64,000 nucleotides of DNA from an uncultured Bacteroidota bacterium. Its GTDB lineage: Bacteria; Bacteroidota; Bacteroidia; Flavobacteriales; Flavobacteriaceae. The DNA lies in the NCBI GenBank assembly GCA_902523635.1, contig CABZAE010000002.1, forward strand, positions 1-64,000. Reading direction: 5' to 3'. The position numbers were made by a program, and so were the translations under genes. The notes below the pieces were generated by a model. That model did no database searches and was not told the origin of the DNA. It was given only the letters and a program-made list of their open reading frames with translations. Shown piece by piece: positions 27,701-37,233 of this stretch. Within the stretch, counting starts at the first letter, position 1. Every line of letters starts with the position of its first letter.

Positions 27701-29038
27701 GATTTTGAACTTTCACATTATGAATCAAATACAATTGGCAAATTAAATGGTCTTATAACTCACAACAAGTTTAAGAACTGGTTTTTGGATCTAATCATAG
27801 ATACAGACAATTTACAGATTCTCAAGACAATTCCTGACGATCAAAAATTATACTACGGTAACGCGTTTTTAAATGGAAATGCCCAAATTAAAGGTCCTGG
27901 TGAAAGTTTATCAATTGATGTTAATGGGTCCACAAATAAAGGAACTTTGTTAACCATACCCTTAAAAGACTCCAAAAATACAGGTGATCTATCTTATATA
28001 AACTTCAATGTAAATGATGATAGAGAAAATCTAATCGGAAATGAAGGACTAAAAGTTAATTTAGATCTTGAATTTAACAAAAATGCTGATATTCAAGTAA
28101 TTCTTGACCCCATTTCTGAATCTAGACTAAATGTTAATGGTTCTGGAGATTTAGATTTTATTTTTAACACAACGGGAAACTTTAATATTTATGGAAATTA
28201 TGTGGTTGACTCCGGTTCCTATTTTTATAAATCTTTAGGAATAGTGGATAGAGAATTTAAACTTAAAAAAGGATCTACTATTACATGGAATGGAGATCCA
28301 TATTTAGGTGATTTAAATATAGATGCAAATTACGAGGTTCCTGGAGGTGCCAATCCTGCTATCATTCTTCAAAATACAAGTTTTAACAGAAAAATTCCAA
28401 CTAATATTGATGTTAATCTAACAGGAAATTTTAATGAAATTAATACCCCTAATTTCATAATAAATTTCCCTAATACAAGAGGCCCGATAAAATCTGAACT
28501 CGATTATTATTTAGTCGATGACGAAAAAACACAAAAACAGGCTATTTCATTACTTTACCAGGGAACTTTCATTGACGAAGTTTCTTTAGCATCTGTTTCC
28601 TCACAAGCAATTACAAATAATCTATTTCAAAAAGCTTCTGGAATTATCGATGATATTTTTACTAGTTCTGAAGATAAAATGAATATTGGAATAAATTACA
28701 TGAAAGGTGATAAAAATGCTGCTTCATCCCTCTTAAACAGAGATAGGTTAGGACTTTCATTAAAAACAGAGCTTAGTGACAGAATTCTAATTAACGGTAA
28801 AATCGGTGTTCCTGTAAGTGGAGTAGAGGATAATGCGATAATAGGAGACGTTCAGATCGACTTTTTACTAAATCAATCTGGAACTTTGAAAGCAAGAGTT
28901 TTTAATAAGGAGAATGAATACCAATATTTTGCTAATGATATTGGATATACCCAAGGACTTGGAATCTCCTATGAAATTGAATTTGATTCTTTTAAAGAGT
29001 TATTAAAAAATTCAAAAAATAAGAAAGAAGACAAATAA
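24758..29038 (+). CDS. TamB-like translocation and assembly protein
   Basis: About 1426 residues, anchored by an N-terminal membrane segment, then a long run of beta repeats of the AsmA/TamB type, and the C-terminal TamB (DUF490) domain near residues 1150-1420 with GSGDLDFIFNTTGNFNIYGN and DPYLGDLNIDANYEVPGG. TamB spans the periplasm and helps move lipids or outer-membrane proteins. The listed start is a TTG at 24758 that cuts the membrane segment short. The frame is open back to 24689, and the peptide encoded there (IANIKKYLKKYKIILFVFVT) looks like the true N-terminus, suggesting an unusual ATT start at 24692. Confidence 0.9.
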   Translation: MGLFLIINNSTVQTFLAKKITDELNDQYGTDLQISSVKLNALGNINLTDFTIFDHKNDTLIFLESLKVGPRSLKNIINNNTDLKTVELSGLKLNLIKYEQENKTNLDVFLNKINKRNIEADKKDQVIFEIEKITSNEANIFYLDQNKSEKKINIENFNFVISNLSGYFSDFSMNINELNFKNNFGVQINDFKSKFEFKDGRLVLDDTKLDFANSEIKGLFVLDFKKFYRNNFLNFDDLESANIKLEIIDSKIIPKDLNSIFIESLITNTDYWKLDIKIEGGLSDLNINKLNLISTDDSVSFKGKFSNYLYEKKEFTFKIQEIEIKSSSNTLNSLFPSAFGSVIPSSVKNLGKFNFSGNVSLDKNKIKSDFLLGVDQGIIKSSLVVNDFSNVDNSSYFGFVQGFDVDISRFLNFKSIKNTDFKFEIRGRGFTSNYLDSSIEGTIEDLLFDNTRLSGIDVFGQVKDQVFDGNLNVNDNKLNLKFNGLVDFTEELIDFDFNSKIEKAVLKELNFDDDGIISGDFDVKLRGNSLEDLIGDLKLDNVIYKKEQKSVLFSQLIAQLRNNEGDRIINISSDDIVSGIMIGEYDIMNLKNSILNSFGSNYSNYSMNSKLQNISFNLNFKPKLMKLLNNNLDIDENTFFAGKFSENGDYEIKLETAFLNFKDLSLSNLDLDLRSSGGYITIDEIKSPFISGNSFKIKADFFNDLLSVESSYRSNNKINKLNFSHTINKNKNSLILFDDMQITFNDQRWEIDKLKSPKLPTLVFDWNNKYYSFLNANFKSNDQFLGIDLVNNFNESKFSIDFNNVSLENITNSKNKIFFESLINGKIELIKNDDIYDGQSNLILNDLKANSYSLGDATLKINTSDDLKSFVMRFSLENESIKTLTINGNFGIEEGFFPLDLDLNMYEFDIMPFSKIGDNVITDFEGSFNSSISITGDTNKPIFNGFIKNIDVGFKIPYLDVKYHLSNNPSFQLFDQSFQINDFELSHYESNTIGKLNGLITHNKFKNWFLDLIIDTDNLQILKTIPDDQKLYYGNAFLNGNAQIKGPGESLSIDVNGSTNKGTLLTIPLKDSKNTGDLSYINFNVNDDRENLIGNEGLKVNLDLEFNKNADIQVILDPISESRLNVNGSGDLDFIFNTTGNFNIYGNYVVDSGSYFYKSLGIVDREFKLKKGSTITWNGDPYLGDLNIDANYEVPGGANPAIILQNTSFNRKIPTNIDVNLTGNFNEINTPNFIINFPNTRGPIKSELDYYLVDDEKTQKQAISLLYQGTFIDEVSLASVSSQAITNNLFQKASGIIDDIFTSSEDKMNIGINYMKGDKNAASSLLNRDRLGLSLKTELSDRILINGKIGVPVSGVEDNAIIGDVQIDFLLNQSGTLKARVFNKENEYQYFANDIGYTQGLGISYEIEFDSFKELLKNSKNKKEDK

Positions 29039-29078
29039 AGTATCATCGAAAAATCTTTTGTAATTTTATAACATAATT

Positions 29079-30059
29079 ATGAAAATCAAAAAAATTGCTG
29101 TTCTTACATCTGGTGGTGATTCTCCTGGAATGAATACTGCTTTAAGAGCGGTTGTTAGAACCTGTGCATACAATAAAATAAAGTGTGCCGGGGTATACAG
29201 AGGCTTTGAAGGTCTAATCAATAACGAAATTAAAGAATTAGAAACTAGAAGTGTTCGAGGAATTATTAATCGTGGTGGTACAATGTTATACTCTGCCAGA
29301 TCTGAGGCTTTTAGAAGTAAATCGGGAAGGAAAAAAGCATATGAAAATGTTATTAAAAATAATATAGATGCAATTGTAGTAATTGGTGGAGATGGTTCTT
29401 TTACTGGAGGAATGATTTTTGAAAAAGAATTTAATATCCCTATTGTTGGAATCCCTGGAACAATTGACAACGATTTGTATGGAACATCTCACACTTTAGG
29501 CTATGATACTGCCATAAATACAGTTATGGAAGCAATTGATAAGATAAGGGACACTGCTATTTCCCATGATAGATTATTTTTTGTTGAAGTTATGGGCAGA
29601 GATGCTGGTCATATTGCATTGAACTCTGGAATTGCAATTGGTGCTCAGGATATTTTAATTCCAGAGTCTGAGGTTGGTTTAGATGATTTGATTGTGTCTT
29701 TGAGAAGAAGTAAAAAGTTAGGAAAAACCTCAAATATTGTCGTTGTTGCTGAGGGAGACAAAACAGGAAAAAGTGTTTTTGAATTATCAAAAAAAGTTAA
29801 AGAAAGGTTTCCTGACTACGAAATTAAGGTATCTGTTCTTGGCCACATGCAGAGGGGTGGTTCACCCTCATGTTTTGATAGAGTTTTAGGTACTAAAATG
29901 GGTGTTATTGCTGTTGAAAGTTTATTAGCTGGGAAATCTTCAAAAATGGTTGGAATTATAAATGGTAAAATTGAGTTAACACCTCTTATGTCCGCAATAA
30001 AAGGAACCTCAAAAATCAATACTGAATTGATCAGGGTTTCAAAAATCATGAACATTTAA
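29079..30059 (+). CDS. pfkA: ATP-dependent 6-phosphofructokinase
   Basis: 326 residues, typical for bacterial PfkA. It phosphorylates fructose 6-phosphate to the 1,6-bisphosphate, the committed step of glycolysis. Visible motifs are the ATP site TSGGDSPGMNTALRAVVRT, YRGFEGL, VIGGDGSFTGG, the catalytic GIPGTIDNDL (Asp in TIDND, near residue 130) and VEVMGRDAGHIAL. The late LGHMQRGGSPSCFDR completes the substrate site. It precedes gap with a gap of 72 bases that contains a promoter-like element, so gap can also be made separately. Confidence 0.97.
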   Translation: MKIKKIAVLTSGGDSPGMNTALRAVVRTCAYNKIKCAGVYRGFEGLINNEIKELETRSVRGIINRGGTMLYSARSEAFRSKSGRKKAYENVIKNNIDAIVVIGGDGSFTGGMIFEKEFNIPIVGIPGTIDNDLYGTSHTLGYDTAINTVMEAIDKIRDTAISHDRLFFVEVMGRDAGHIALNSGIAIGAQDILIPESEVGLDDLIVSLRRSKKLGKTSNIVVVAEGDKTGKSVFELSKKVKERFPDYEIKVSVLGHMQRGGSPSCFDRVLGTKMGVIAVESLLAGKSSKMVGIINGKIELTPLMSAIKGTSKINTELIRVSKIMNI

Positions 30060-30103
30060 TTTAAAAATAATTGTAAAACCTGATTTCGCATTATTTTTTT
30101 TAA

Positions 30104-30111
30104 TAGGTTTG
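30104..30111 (+). promoter_or_regulatory. -7 element of a gap promoter
   Basis: TAGGTTTG matches TAnnTTTG exactly and lies 20 bases ahead of the gap start codon, placing a transcript start near 30118. The nearest upstream TTG (30071-30073) is 30 bases away, longer than the usual 19-21, so the -33 element is not convincing. Confidence 0.4.
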
Positions 30112-30131
30112 AAATCAAAAAATAAAACAAA

Positions 30132-31127
30132 ATGTTAAAAATTGGAATTAATGGATTTGGGAGAATAGGTAGAATGGTTCTTAGAGCATCGTTGAATAGG
30201 TCTGATCTGGAAGTAGTTGCAATTAATGACCTGCTTGATGTTAATCACCTGCTATATTTATTGAAATATGATTCTGTCCATGGCCTTTGTGATGCACAAA
30301 TTGGAATAAATAATGGTAATTTAATTGTAAACGGAAAAGAAATTTCAATTTCTGCTGAAAGAGATCCCTCAAAGATTGGTTGGGATTCAAAAGGAGTTGA
30401 CATAGCACTTGAGTGCACAGGAATTTTTACCACATTGGAAAAAGCTCAGTTACATATTGATGGTGGAGCAAATAAAGTTGTCATTTCTGCTCCATCGGCG
30501 GATGCTCCCATGTATGTTATGGGCGTGAATCATAAAGATTTAACCAATGATCAAAAAATAGTATCTAATGCCTCGTGCACTACCAACTGTTTGGCACCAC
30601 TAATCAAAGTATTAAATGATAAATATGGTGTGGCTGAAGCTCTAATGACTACTGTTCATGCTACAACAGCCACCCAATTTACGGTTGATGGTCCTTCCAA
30701 AAAGGATTTTAGAGGTGGAAGAAGTTCTCTTTTAAATATAATACCTGCCTCAACTGGTGCTGCAAAAGCCGTCACCAAAGTTATACCCTCTCTTGAAGGA
30801 AAAATAACAGGTATGGCATTTAGAGTTCCTACTGCAAATGTTTCAGTAGTTGATTTAACCGTAAAGTTAGAATCTAAAACCTCTTATGATGACATTATGG
30901 ATGTTTTCAGTGAGGCCTCTAAAAAAGAACTTAGTAATATCCTTGGGTTCACTGATGATTTGGTAGTATCTCAGGACTTTATTGGAGACCCAAGAACTTC
31001 AATTGTTGATGCCAATGCTGGAATTCAACTTAACGATACCTTTTTTAAAATTATTTCTTGGTATGATAATGAGGCCGGTTACTCCCATAAATTAATTGAC
31101 TTGGCTATTCATTTACATAAACTATGA
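30132..31127 (+). CDS. gap: glyceraldehyde-3-phosphate dehydrogenase, type I
   Basis: 331 residues. It oxidises glyceraldehyde 3-phosphate to 1,3-bisphosphoglycerate with NAD in glycolysis. The N-terminal nucleotide fold reads [17 protein letters not shown], and the catalytic cysteine is C149 in [32 protein letters not shown] and [15 protein letters not shown] are family signatures. The nicotinamide-side Asp after the second strand (AINDL) indicates NAD preference. The next gene starts inside its last codons (ATGA overlap of 4 bases), so the two are translationally coupled. Confidence 0.97.
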   Translation: MLKIGINGFGRIGRMVLRASLNRSDLEVVAINDLLDVNHLLYLLKYDSVHGLCDAQIGINNGNLIVNGKEISISAERDPSKIGWDSKGVDIALECTGIFTTLEKAQLHIDGGANKVVISAPSADAPMYVMGVNHKDLTNDQKIVSNASCTTNCLAPLIKVLNDKYGVAEALMTTVHATTATQFTVDGPSKKDFRGGRSSLLNIIPASTGAAKAVTKVIPSLEGKITGMAFRVPTANVSVVDLTVKLESKTSYDDIMDVFSEASKKELSNILGFTDDLVVSQDFIGDPRTSIVDANAGIQLNDTFFKIISWYDNEAGYSHKLIDLAIHLHKL

Positions 31128-31978
31128 AACTGATCGTTGATAGTGGATCTACTAAAACAGATTGGATTTGTATAGACGACAATAGCCATGTCGTTTTTGA
31201 AACTCAAACACTTGGTCTAAACCCTCAGGTTTTATCCTCAAATATTATTGAAGAAAGAATTATAAATAATTATGAAATATTTCAGTCACGTAAAATGGTT
31301 ACCGATTTATTTTTTTACGGGGCTGGATGTGGAACTGAACCTCCAAAAAAACTAATTCAAAAAGTTTTTCAATCAATTTTTAAAAATTCGAATTTCGTCA
31401 TAAAAGAAGATACTTACGCTGCTGTATACGCATGTTGTGATCCCGGTGAAAAAGCCATTGTTTCTATTTTGGGAACAGGCTCTAATTGCAGTTATTATGA
31501 CGGAAAAGAAATTCTACAAAAAATAACTTCTCTTGGTTACATTCTGATGGATGACGCAAGTGGTAATTATTTTGGAAGACAGCTAATTAGGGATTATTAT
31601 TTTGGTAATATGCCAATAGATTTAAAATCAAATTTTAAAAATAAATTCGATTTGGAACCTGGAATTATAAAAGATCATCTTTACAAAAAACCAAATCCAA
31701 ACACATACTTAGCCAAATTTGCAAAGTTTCTAATTGAACACAAAGACTTGGTATATTGTAAGGAGCTAATTCAAAAAGGCTTTAATTTATTTATAAAAAA
31801 TCAGATTAAACAATTTAAAGATAACGAAGAAGTGCCTCTTCATTTTGTGGGTTCGATAGGTTTTTATTTAAAAACTGAGCTTGAATTATGCTTGGAAAAA
31901 AATGGTTTAAAACTGGGCAAGGTTCTACGTAAACCAATAGACGGTCTTCTTAAATATCACAAGAGCAAAATTTCTTAA
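31124..31978 (+). CDS. BadF/BcrA-type ATPase, N-acetylglucosamine kinase-like
   Basis: 284 residues of the ASKHA kinase fold. The N-terminal phosphate-1 motif is [16 protein letters not shown], the second is [11 protein letters not shown] (residues about 118-128), and [20 protein letters not shown] matches the eukaryotic-type GlcNAc kinase and BadF group. A late [14 protein letters not shown] is the adenosine motif. It probably phosphorylates N-acetylglucosamine or another amino sugar, such as one recovered from cell wall turnover. It overlaps gap by 4 bases and converges with ridA 2 bases downstream. Confidence 0.85.
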   Translation: MKLIVDSGSTKTDWICIDDNSHVVFETQTLGLNPQVLSSNIIEERIINNYEIFQSRKMVTDLFFYGAGCGTEPPKKLIQKVFQSIFKNSNFVIKEDTYAAVYACCDPGEKAIVSILGTGSNCSYYDGKEILQKITSLGYILMDDASGNYFGRQLIRDYYFGNMPIDLKSNFKNKFDLEPGIIKDHLYKKPNPNTYLAKFAKFLIEHKDLVYCKELIQKGFNLFIKNQIKQFKDNEEVPLHFVGSIGFYLKTELELCLEKNGLKLGKVLRKPIDGLLKYHKSKIS

Positions 31979-31980
31979 TG

Positions 31981-32361
31981 CTATTTTTTTGCAATAACTG
32001 AAATTTCAACATTTGCTCCAAGGGGTAATGCCGAAACTTCAACAGTCTCCCTTGCAGGTGCAGTTTTACTTTCAAAAAAACCACCGTAAACTTTGTTGAT
32101 TATCGAAAAGTTATTAAGATCAACAGTGTAGATTGTAGATTTAACAACATTTTCAAAGGAAAATCCTGCCTCAGACAAAATCGATTCAATATTTTTCATT
32201 ACTATCTTTGTTTCCATCTCAATGTTGTCTGTAAACAAAACCTTTGTTTCAATATCAATTGCTACTTGACCTGAGATAAATAAAGTTCCATCAATTAATA
32301 CCGCTTGACTGTAAGGTCCAACTGGGTTTGGTGCATTGATACTTTTTATAATTTTTTTCAT
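31981..32361 (-). CDS. ridA: RidA family enamine/imine deaminase
   Basis: 126 residues, full length for the YjgF/YER057c/UK114 family. RidA hydrolyses reactive enamines and imines such as 2-aminoacrylate released by PLP enzymes. The sequence shows NAPNPVGPYSQAVLIDG, LFISGQVAID, the conserved Arg in KTAPARETVEVSALPLGANV and the final VEISVIAKK. The Arg that contacts the substrate carboxylate is therefore present. It is a single-gene unit convergent with the GlcNAc-kinase-like gene and upstream of, on the same strand as, lptD's end. Confidence 0.95.
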   Translation of the reverse strand: MKKIIKSINAPNPVGPYSQAVLIDGTLFISGQVAIDIETKVLFTDNIEMETKIVMKNIESILSEAGFSFENVVKSTIYTVDLNNFSIINKVYGGFFESKTAPARETVEVSALPLGANVEISVIAKK

Positions 32362-32424
32362 AATATTATTGTGAAAATACTAAACAGCAAACAGAACTTG
32401 AAATAATTATAAAAAATCTTCATT

Positions 32425-35034
32425 TTACAGCCTTTTATCGGGTAATCTTCTTTTATCATATTTTAAATCACTTAGTAGATCCGATTTAATTCCAATAAAA
32501 AAGTACCAAGATGCTCTAGCGCTAAAAGGTACCCAATTGAAATTCATTTTCCAACTATCTAAGTCTCTCTCAAATCGGAGTTGAGTATATGTGATACCTT
32601 TATTTTTAAAATCATATCCAGATGAGCCTCCAACCTTCCATTTTTTAGAAAGTGAAATGTTTCCGGAAAACATCAAAGAGTTATTTGAGATGTCTTTTTG
32701 CCCATAATTATTATTATAAGTCAGCGAATGAGCGAATCTTAGGTCCCAAGGAATTTGATTGTTGTATAACTCGATGTTATCTTCCTCATTATTGTCATCT
32801 TTTTCTAACTCTGAATCTTCCATATCTTCATTCAAATCAAATGAACTGTCTGCAAAATCTTCTGCTCTTCCAAAAAGGTCATCTCTTCTACCGCCGCTCC
32901 TTGAGTTATCACTTTGTTTTATATTTTCAGAATTTTTACTTGCTAAAGTAAAGCCCATATTTATATTTGCACTGGTCATTCTAAATAGACCGCTGTGAAA
33001 TTTATTAATCCTAATTCCTTGATCATTGATTGCATAAGGATCAAAAGTAGCTCCAATGTTTATATCTAATTTATCATCTAAAAAGCTCATTCCTGTCGAC
33101 ATTCTAACTGGACTCCATTTTAAAGAGTCTGCAGCTATGTTGTAACTAGCACTTAAATTTAGGTTATTTAATAAAGTAATTTTTTTTGGTTCGATCTTAG
33201 TGCTGTCTCTGTCTTTTATTTTTGCTTCCAAAACATTATTTATTGTAATGCCAATACTACTTGAAAACGAGTTTCCCGGTGTTCCAAAAAAACCATCCTC
33301 AAACCTTGTATAATCTCTTGTGTTTCCATCGGCATCAATTATGTATTCGTCATAATACTTTTCAAAACTTGGAGCTACACTATAGCTAACTGAGGGTCTT
33401 ATAACGTGTCTTATCGATCGAAATTTTTTTCCTTCTTTAAAATTAAACACCCCATATATTGTAGTTCCAATGCTGGTGTTAAAATTATATGTATTAAATC
33501 TATCAAAACCCTTTATGGTATCCTTTGTACCTATGGAGTTAGTTATTCTGTCAAAATTATTTCTTTTAATTGTTTGCCCTGTCCAAACCTCCTCAAAATT
33601 ACCACCCATACTGACACTGAAATGTTTGAGAATCTTAAAGTTGGTTGAAATTGGTATGCTATGTCTCATTCCATATATTGCATCATCAAACATTTCTTTT
33701 TTAAGGAATAATGAATCTGTTGTTTCAATTCTATTTTCTCCTCTGACTGAATATTGAAAGTTGATATTTTTAAAAAAACCCTTTTTTTGTCCATTCCTTT
33801 TAACAAATGGATAAACTCTTTCAACACTCGCATTAAAGGTGGGTAGAGTCATATTTACTTTTTTCGTTCTTGTATTTTGAGAATGAGATGCAGTTAAAGA
33901 CATATTTACTGACGGGTAACCTTGGAATGTCTTTGAATATGAAACTGAGGAATTTAATGAGTTATTTAAAAAATTGGCTGTGTTTAATTGATTTACTGAT
34001 TCTCTAAAATAAGTACTACTTCCTAAATTAACCGAAGCAGAAAACCTACTGCTTGGGTTGGATTTCGAATCTTGATTGTGGGACCATCTGATATTATAAA
34101 TATTACTCTTTGAATACCCCGGTAAACCTTTTTCTCCACTTATTAAATTTTCAAATCTGAGACTCAAATTTCCGTTGTACCTATATCTTTTCCTATAATT
34201 AGTTTCATTTCTAAAACCATAACTGCCATTGGTATAATAGTCCCCCAGTAATGTAAAATCAAAATAGTCATTGAACGCAAAATAATAGCCGCCGTTTTGA
34301 ACGAAATATCCTCTCTGATTATTTTGTCCAATAGTAGGAAATATAAATCCAGTTTCTCTGTTGTCTGTAAGTGGAAAATATGCAAAAGGGAGAAAGATTG
34401 GGGTTGGTACATTTTCTATGTATAAATTACTTAAACCAGCTATTATTCTATTGTTTGGAATAAATTTTCCCTTTCTTACTCTGATATAATATTCAGGGTC
34501 GTTTGGTTTTTTTGAGGTTGTAACTTTTGCATCTCTGATAAAGTAAACAGAGTCATTTTCTTTTTTGGTAGCCTCAGCAACTACGTTCATTCCATTTTGT
34601 TCGCTTTTTGAGTTCCATATAATTGCTTTTTTAGTGTCAAAATTAAATCTAATTGAATCCGGCCTAACTTCATCTCCACCTTGGGTAAAAATTGGAGACT
34701 GAATCAGATTTCCAACTGAATCTTTAATTCTTCCTGCTGTTACCTCGTTTGTATTGAAATTAAGAATAATTATTCCTGACTTTAGTTCGGTATCCAAATA
34801 GTTTAATTGTGCTTGATCATAAAGGTATAATTTACCTTCAGATTTGTTAATTTTTATGTATCCTTTAGCATTTCTGGTAATTTTGCCAAGTAGTAAAGGT
34901 TTTTTAGAAATGGAATCATTTAATTCAATAGAGTCTTTTTCCTTGATATCTTGTGAATAATTTATTTTGAATCCAAAAAATATACAGCAAATAAAAATTA
35001 ATTTAATTAAAAAATTTTTATGTTTAATAAACAT
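32425..35034 (-). CDS. lptD: LPS-assembly protein LptD (Bacteroidota type)
   Basis: 869 residues from the ATG at 35034; a TTG two codons upstream is less likely. The signal peptide is LIKLIFICCIFFGFKINYSQ. Residues about 50-190 form the LptA-like beta-jellyroll (GKLYLYDQAQLNYLDTELKS), and the rest is a large outer-membrane barrel with alternating aromatic strands such as GYYFAFNDYFDFTLLGDYYT. It inserts lipopolysaccharide into the outer leaflet with LptE. An acidic stretch with DMEDSELEKDDNNEEDN near residue 740 is a likely external loop. Divergent from the amidase gene. Confidence 0.9.
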   Translation of the reverse strand: MFIKHKNFLIKLIFICCIFFGFKINYSQDIKEKDSIELNDSISKKPLLLGKITRNAKGYIKINKSEGKLYLYDQAQLNYLDTELKSGIIILNFNTNEVTAGRIKDSVGNLIQSPIFTQGGDEVRPDSIRFNFDTKKAIIWNSKSEQNGMNVVAEATKKENDSVYFIRDAKVTTSKKPNDPEYYIRVRKGKFIPNNRIIAGLSNLYIENVPTPIFLPFAYFPLTDNRETGFIFPTIGQNNQRGYFVQNGGYYFAFNDYFDFTLLGDYYTNGSYGFRNETNYRKRYRYNGNLSLRFENLISGEKGLPGYSKSNIYNIRWSHNQDSKSNPSSRFSASVNLGSSTYFRESVNQLNTANFLNNSLNSSVSYSKTFQGYPSVNMSLTASHSQNTRTKKVNMTLPTFNASVERVYPFVKRNGQKKGFFKNINFQYSVRGENRIETTDSLFLKKEMFDDAIYGMRHSIPISTNFKILKHFSVSMGGNFEEVWTGQTIKRNNFDRITNSIGTKDTIKGFDRFNTYNFNTSIGTTIYGVFNFKEGKKFRSIRHVIRPSVSYSVAPSFEKYYDEYIIDADGNTRDYTRFEDGFFGTPGNSFSSSIGITINNVLEAKIKDRDSTKIEPKKITLLNNLNLSASYNIAADSLKWSPVRMSTGMSFLDDKLDINIGATFDPYAINDQGIRINKFHSGLFRMTSANINMGFTLASKNSENIKQSDNSRSGGRRDDLFGRAEDFADSSFDLNEDMEDSELEKDDNNEEDNIELYNNQIPWDLRFAHSLTYNNNYGQKDISNNSLMFSGNISLSKKWKVGGSSGYDFKNKGITYTQLRFERDLDSWKMNFNWVPFSARASWYFFIGIKSDLLSDLKYDKRRLPDKRL

Positions 35035-35082
35035 GGCCAATTTTACATAATAAAATTACATTTATTTTAAAGAAAAAATTGG

Positions 35083-36168
35083 ATGATTAATAATCTTAAC
35101 CTTCTTTTAAGAAAAAATTTTATTTTAATAATATTTTTTTTTAGCATCAGTCATGCTCAACCATCGAATGATTTATTTACAGTTGTTCTTGATGCTGGCC
35201 ATGGCGGTAAAGACCCTGGTAATAGGGGCAATGGATATTATGAGAAACATATAGCTCTTAATATTGCGTTGGGTGTTGGAGAAATTTTAAAAAAAGACAA
35301 AGAGGTAAGAGTTATTTACACAAGAACAAAAGATGAGTTTGTAAATCTCTTTGACAGAGCAAAAATTGCAAATGATTCAAATGCTGACTTGTTCGTCTCA
35401 ATTCACTGTGATGCTCATAATTCTAATGCATATGGTGCAGGAACTTTTGTTCTAGGACTTCATGCAAACGAAAGAAATTTTCAAATAGCCAAAAAAGAAA
35501 ACTCTGTAATATTTTTGGAAGAGGATTATGTGCAAAAATATGATGGCTTTGATCCCAACAATCCCGAATCGGTTATAAGTTTAGTTTTAATGCAAGAAGA
35601 ATATCTAGATCAGAGTATAATTGCTGCAAATTTGATCCAAGAGTCATTTACTAAAAACTTAAATAGAAAAAATAGAACAGTCAAACAAGCAGGTTTCATT
35701 GTACTCAAATATACATATATGCCGAGTGTTTTGGTGGAAACAGGTTTCTTAACAAATAAAACTGAGGGAAAGTATCTAAATTCCCGAAAGGGTCAAACAG
35801 AAATGTCTAACTCCATTGCTAATGCAATAATCGACTACAAAAATAAAGCAAAGAGTACTTACACAGAACTAGGTTCAGGTTATAGCCAAGAGGAAAATTC
35901 ATATAACACCTATTTTAAAGTTCAAATTGCTTCAGGAACTAGATTTCTAGATTTAAAACCATATAATTTTAAAGGATTAAATGAACTGAGTTACTTAAAA
36001 TCAGGAAAAAGTTATAAATATTTTTATGAAAGGACAGAAAGATTGGATATAGCAAAACAGTTTTTGAAAAAAGCAAAAAAAGTTGGTTTTAAAGATGCAC
36101 TAGTGGTTGCTTTTAAAAATGGAAAACAAATTTCAATGAGTGAGGTTTATTTGAAAGATAACGATTAA
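35083..36168 (+). CDS. N-acetylmuramoyl-L-alanine amidase with SPOR-like tail
   Basis: 361 residues with a signal peptide (FILIIFFFSISHAQ). The Amidase_3 zinc domain covers about residues 30-250: VVLDAGHGGKDPG (first His), YYEKHIALN (Glu), LFVSIHCDAH (His) and SVLVETGFLTN (catalytic Glu). The enzyme cleaves the lactyl-amide bond of peptidoglycan, releasing stem peptides, usually during cell separation. Residues 275-355 (YFKVQIASGTRFLDLKPYNF onward) resemble a SPOR domain that binds denuded glycans at the septum. The mlaD-like gene follows after 48 bases. Confidence 0.93.
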   Translation: MINNLNLLLRKNFILIIFFFSISHAQPSNDLFTVVLDAGHGGKDPGNRGNGYYEKHIALNIALGVGEILKKDKEVRVIYTRTKDEFVNLFDRAKIANDSNADLFVSIHCDAHNSNAYGAGTFVLGLHANERNFQIAKKENSVIFLEEDYVQKYDGFDPNNPESVISLVLMQEEYLDQSIIAANLIQESFTKNLNRKNRTVKQAGFIVLKYTYMPSVLVETGFLTNKTEGKYLNSRKGQTEMSNSIANAIIDYKNKAKSTYTELGSGYSQEENSYNTYFKVQIASGTRFLDLKPYNFKGLNELSYLKSGKSYKYFYERTERLDIAKQFLKKAKKVGFKDALVVAFKNGKQISMSEVYLKDND

Positions 36169-36189
36169 CTATCTTTTTTAAATTATTTA

Positions 36190-36197
36190 TAACTTTG
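36190..36197 (+). promoter_or_regulatory. -7 element ahead of the MlaD-like gene
   Basis: TAACTTTG matches TAnnTTTG and lies 20 bases before the TTG start at 36217. No TTG lies 19-21 bases upstream, so the match is only half of a promoter. Confidence 0.35.
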
Positions 36198-36216
36198 AGT
36201 AATTAAAATAAATTTT

Positions 36217-37152
36217 TTGAAAATTTCTAATGAAGTCAAAACTGGAATCTTAGCTATTTTTTCAATCAGCCTATTTATTTTTGGATACAGCTATTTAAAA
36301 TCCAATGACATTTTTGTTGGTGACAGAACTTTTTATGCAGTTTACTCTGACGTTGAGGGTGTTGTGAATGGTACTCCAGTTACAATAAATGGTTTTCCTG
36401 TTGGAAGCATACAGAAGATTTCATTTACCAAAAATAATGACTTACTTGTTAAGTTTAGAATAGAAAATGATATTCAATTTTCTGTAAATAGTATAGCTCA
36501 AATTTATGAAACTGGTCTAATTGGAGGAAAAGCCCTTGCAATAATCCCAGCATATGATAACAAAAGGATTGCGATTGATAATGATACACTAAATTCATCA
36601 ATTGCACCTGGACTGACTGACCTTGTTAACAAAAAGATCACAAATCTTCAAGTTAAAATTGAATCTATGGTAGTTAGTGCAGATTCTGTACTTAATAATA
36701 TCAATAAGGTTTTTGATGATTCAACCAAAAATAATCTTAAGACTAGCGTATCCAATTTCAATCAAACAATTATTGATTTAAAAACTACCTCGAACTCTAT
36801 TAAAGATATTGTTAAAAACAATCAGTCCGACATCGATTCAAGTATAAAAAATATCAAAAATTTCTCTGAAGATTTTTCTCAAATTTCAAATAAACTAAAC
36901 CAAGCTCAGATTGACGAAACATTCAAGAATTTTAAAATCTCATCTGAAAATCTTACAAAAATTTTGAATGAAATTAACAGTGGAAATGGAACAATGGGTC
37001 AAATAGTCAAAAACGATTCATTATTTAAGAATTTAAATAAAGCTTCAGAATCAATTGATTTACTCCTTGAGGATATTAGGCTCAACCCCTACAGGTATAT
37101 CCACTTTTCAATTTTTGGAAAGAAAAATAAACCTTACATACCAAATAATTAA
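36217..37152 (+). CDS. MlaD/MCE-domain lipid transport protein
   Basis: 311 residues, TTG start (first codon of KISNEVKTGILAIF, in line with family N-termini). A single membrane anchor (about residues 8-26) is followed by the MCE domain: FYAVYSDVEGVVNGTPVTIN, GFPVGSIQKI and a strand set ending GGKALAIIP. The rest is helical and coiled-coil-like, with GNGTMGQIVKNDSLFKNL near the end. MCE proteins carry phospholipids between the membranes together with an ABC transporter. The usual MlaE/MlaF partners are not in this window. Confidence 0.9.
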   Translation: MKISNEVKTGILAIFSISLFIFGYSYLKSNDIFVGDRTFYAVYSDVEGVVNGTPVTINGFPVGSIQKISFTKNNDLLVKFRIENDIQFSVNSIAQIYETGLIGGKALAIIPAYDNKRIAIDNDTLNSSIAPGLTDLVNKKITNLQVKIESMVVSADSVLNNINKVFDDSTKNNLKTSVSNFNQTIIDLKTTSNSIKDIVKNNQSDIDSSIKNIKNFSEDFSQISNKLNQAQIDETFKNFKISSENLTKILNEINSGNGTMGQIVKNDSLFKNLNKASESIDLLLEDIRLNPYRYIHFSIFGKKNKPYIPNN

Positions 37153-37173
37153 TTATTTACAAATATTATAGTT

Positions 37174-37193
37174 TTATTATGCACGCATAATAA
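37174..37193. promoter_or_regulatory. 20-bp perfect palindrome, candidate operator
   Basis: TTATTATGC (37174-37182) is the exact reverse complement of GCATAATAA (37185-37193), separated by AC. It sits 41 bases ahead of the Fe-S oxidoreductase start and 22 after the MlaD-like stop. The 2-base centre is too tight for a good RNA hairpin and no T-run follows directly, so a dimer-binding operator is a better reading than a terminator. Confidence 0.4.
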
Positions 37194-37233
37194 GTTTTAA
37201 TTATTTTTACAACTTTATTTTTATTAAAAGTAA

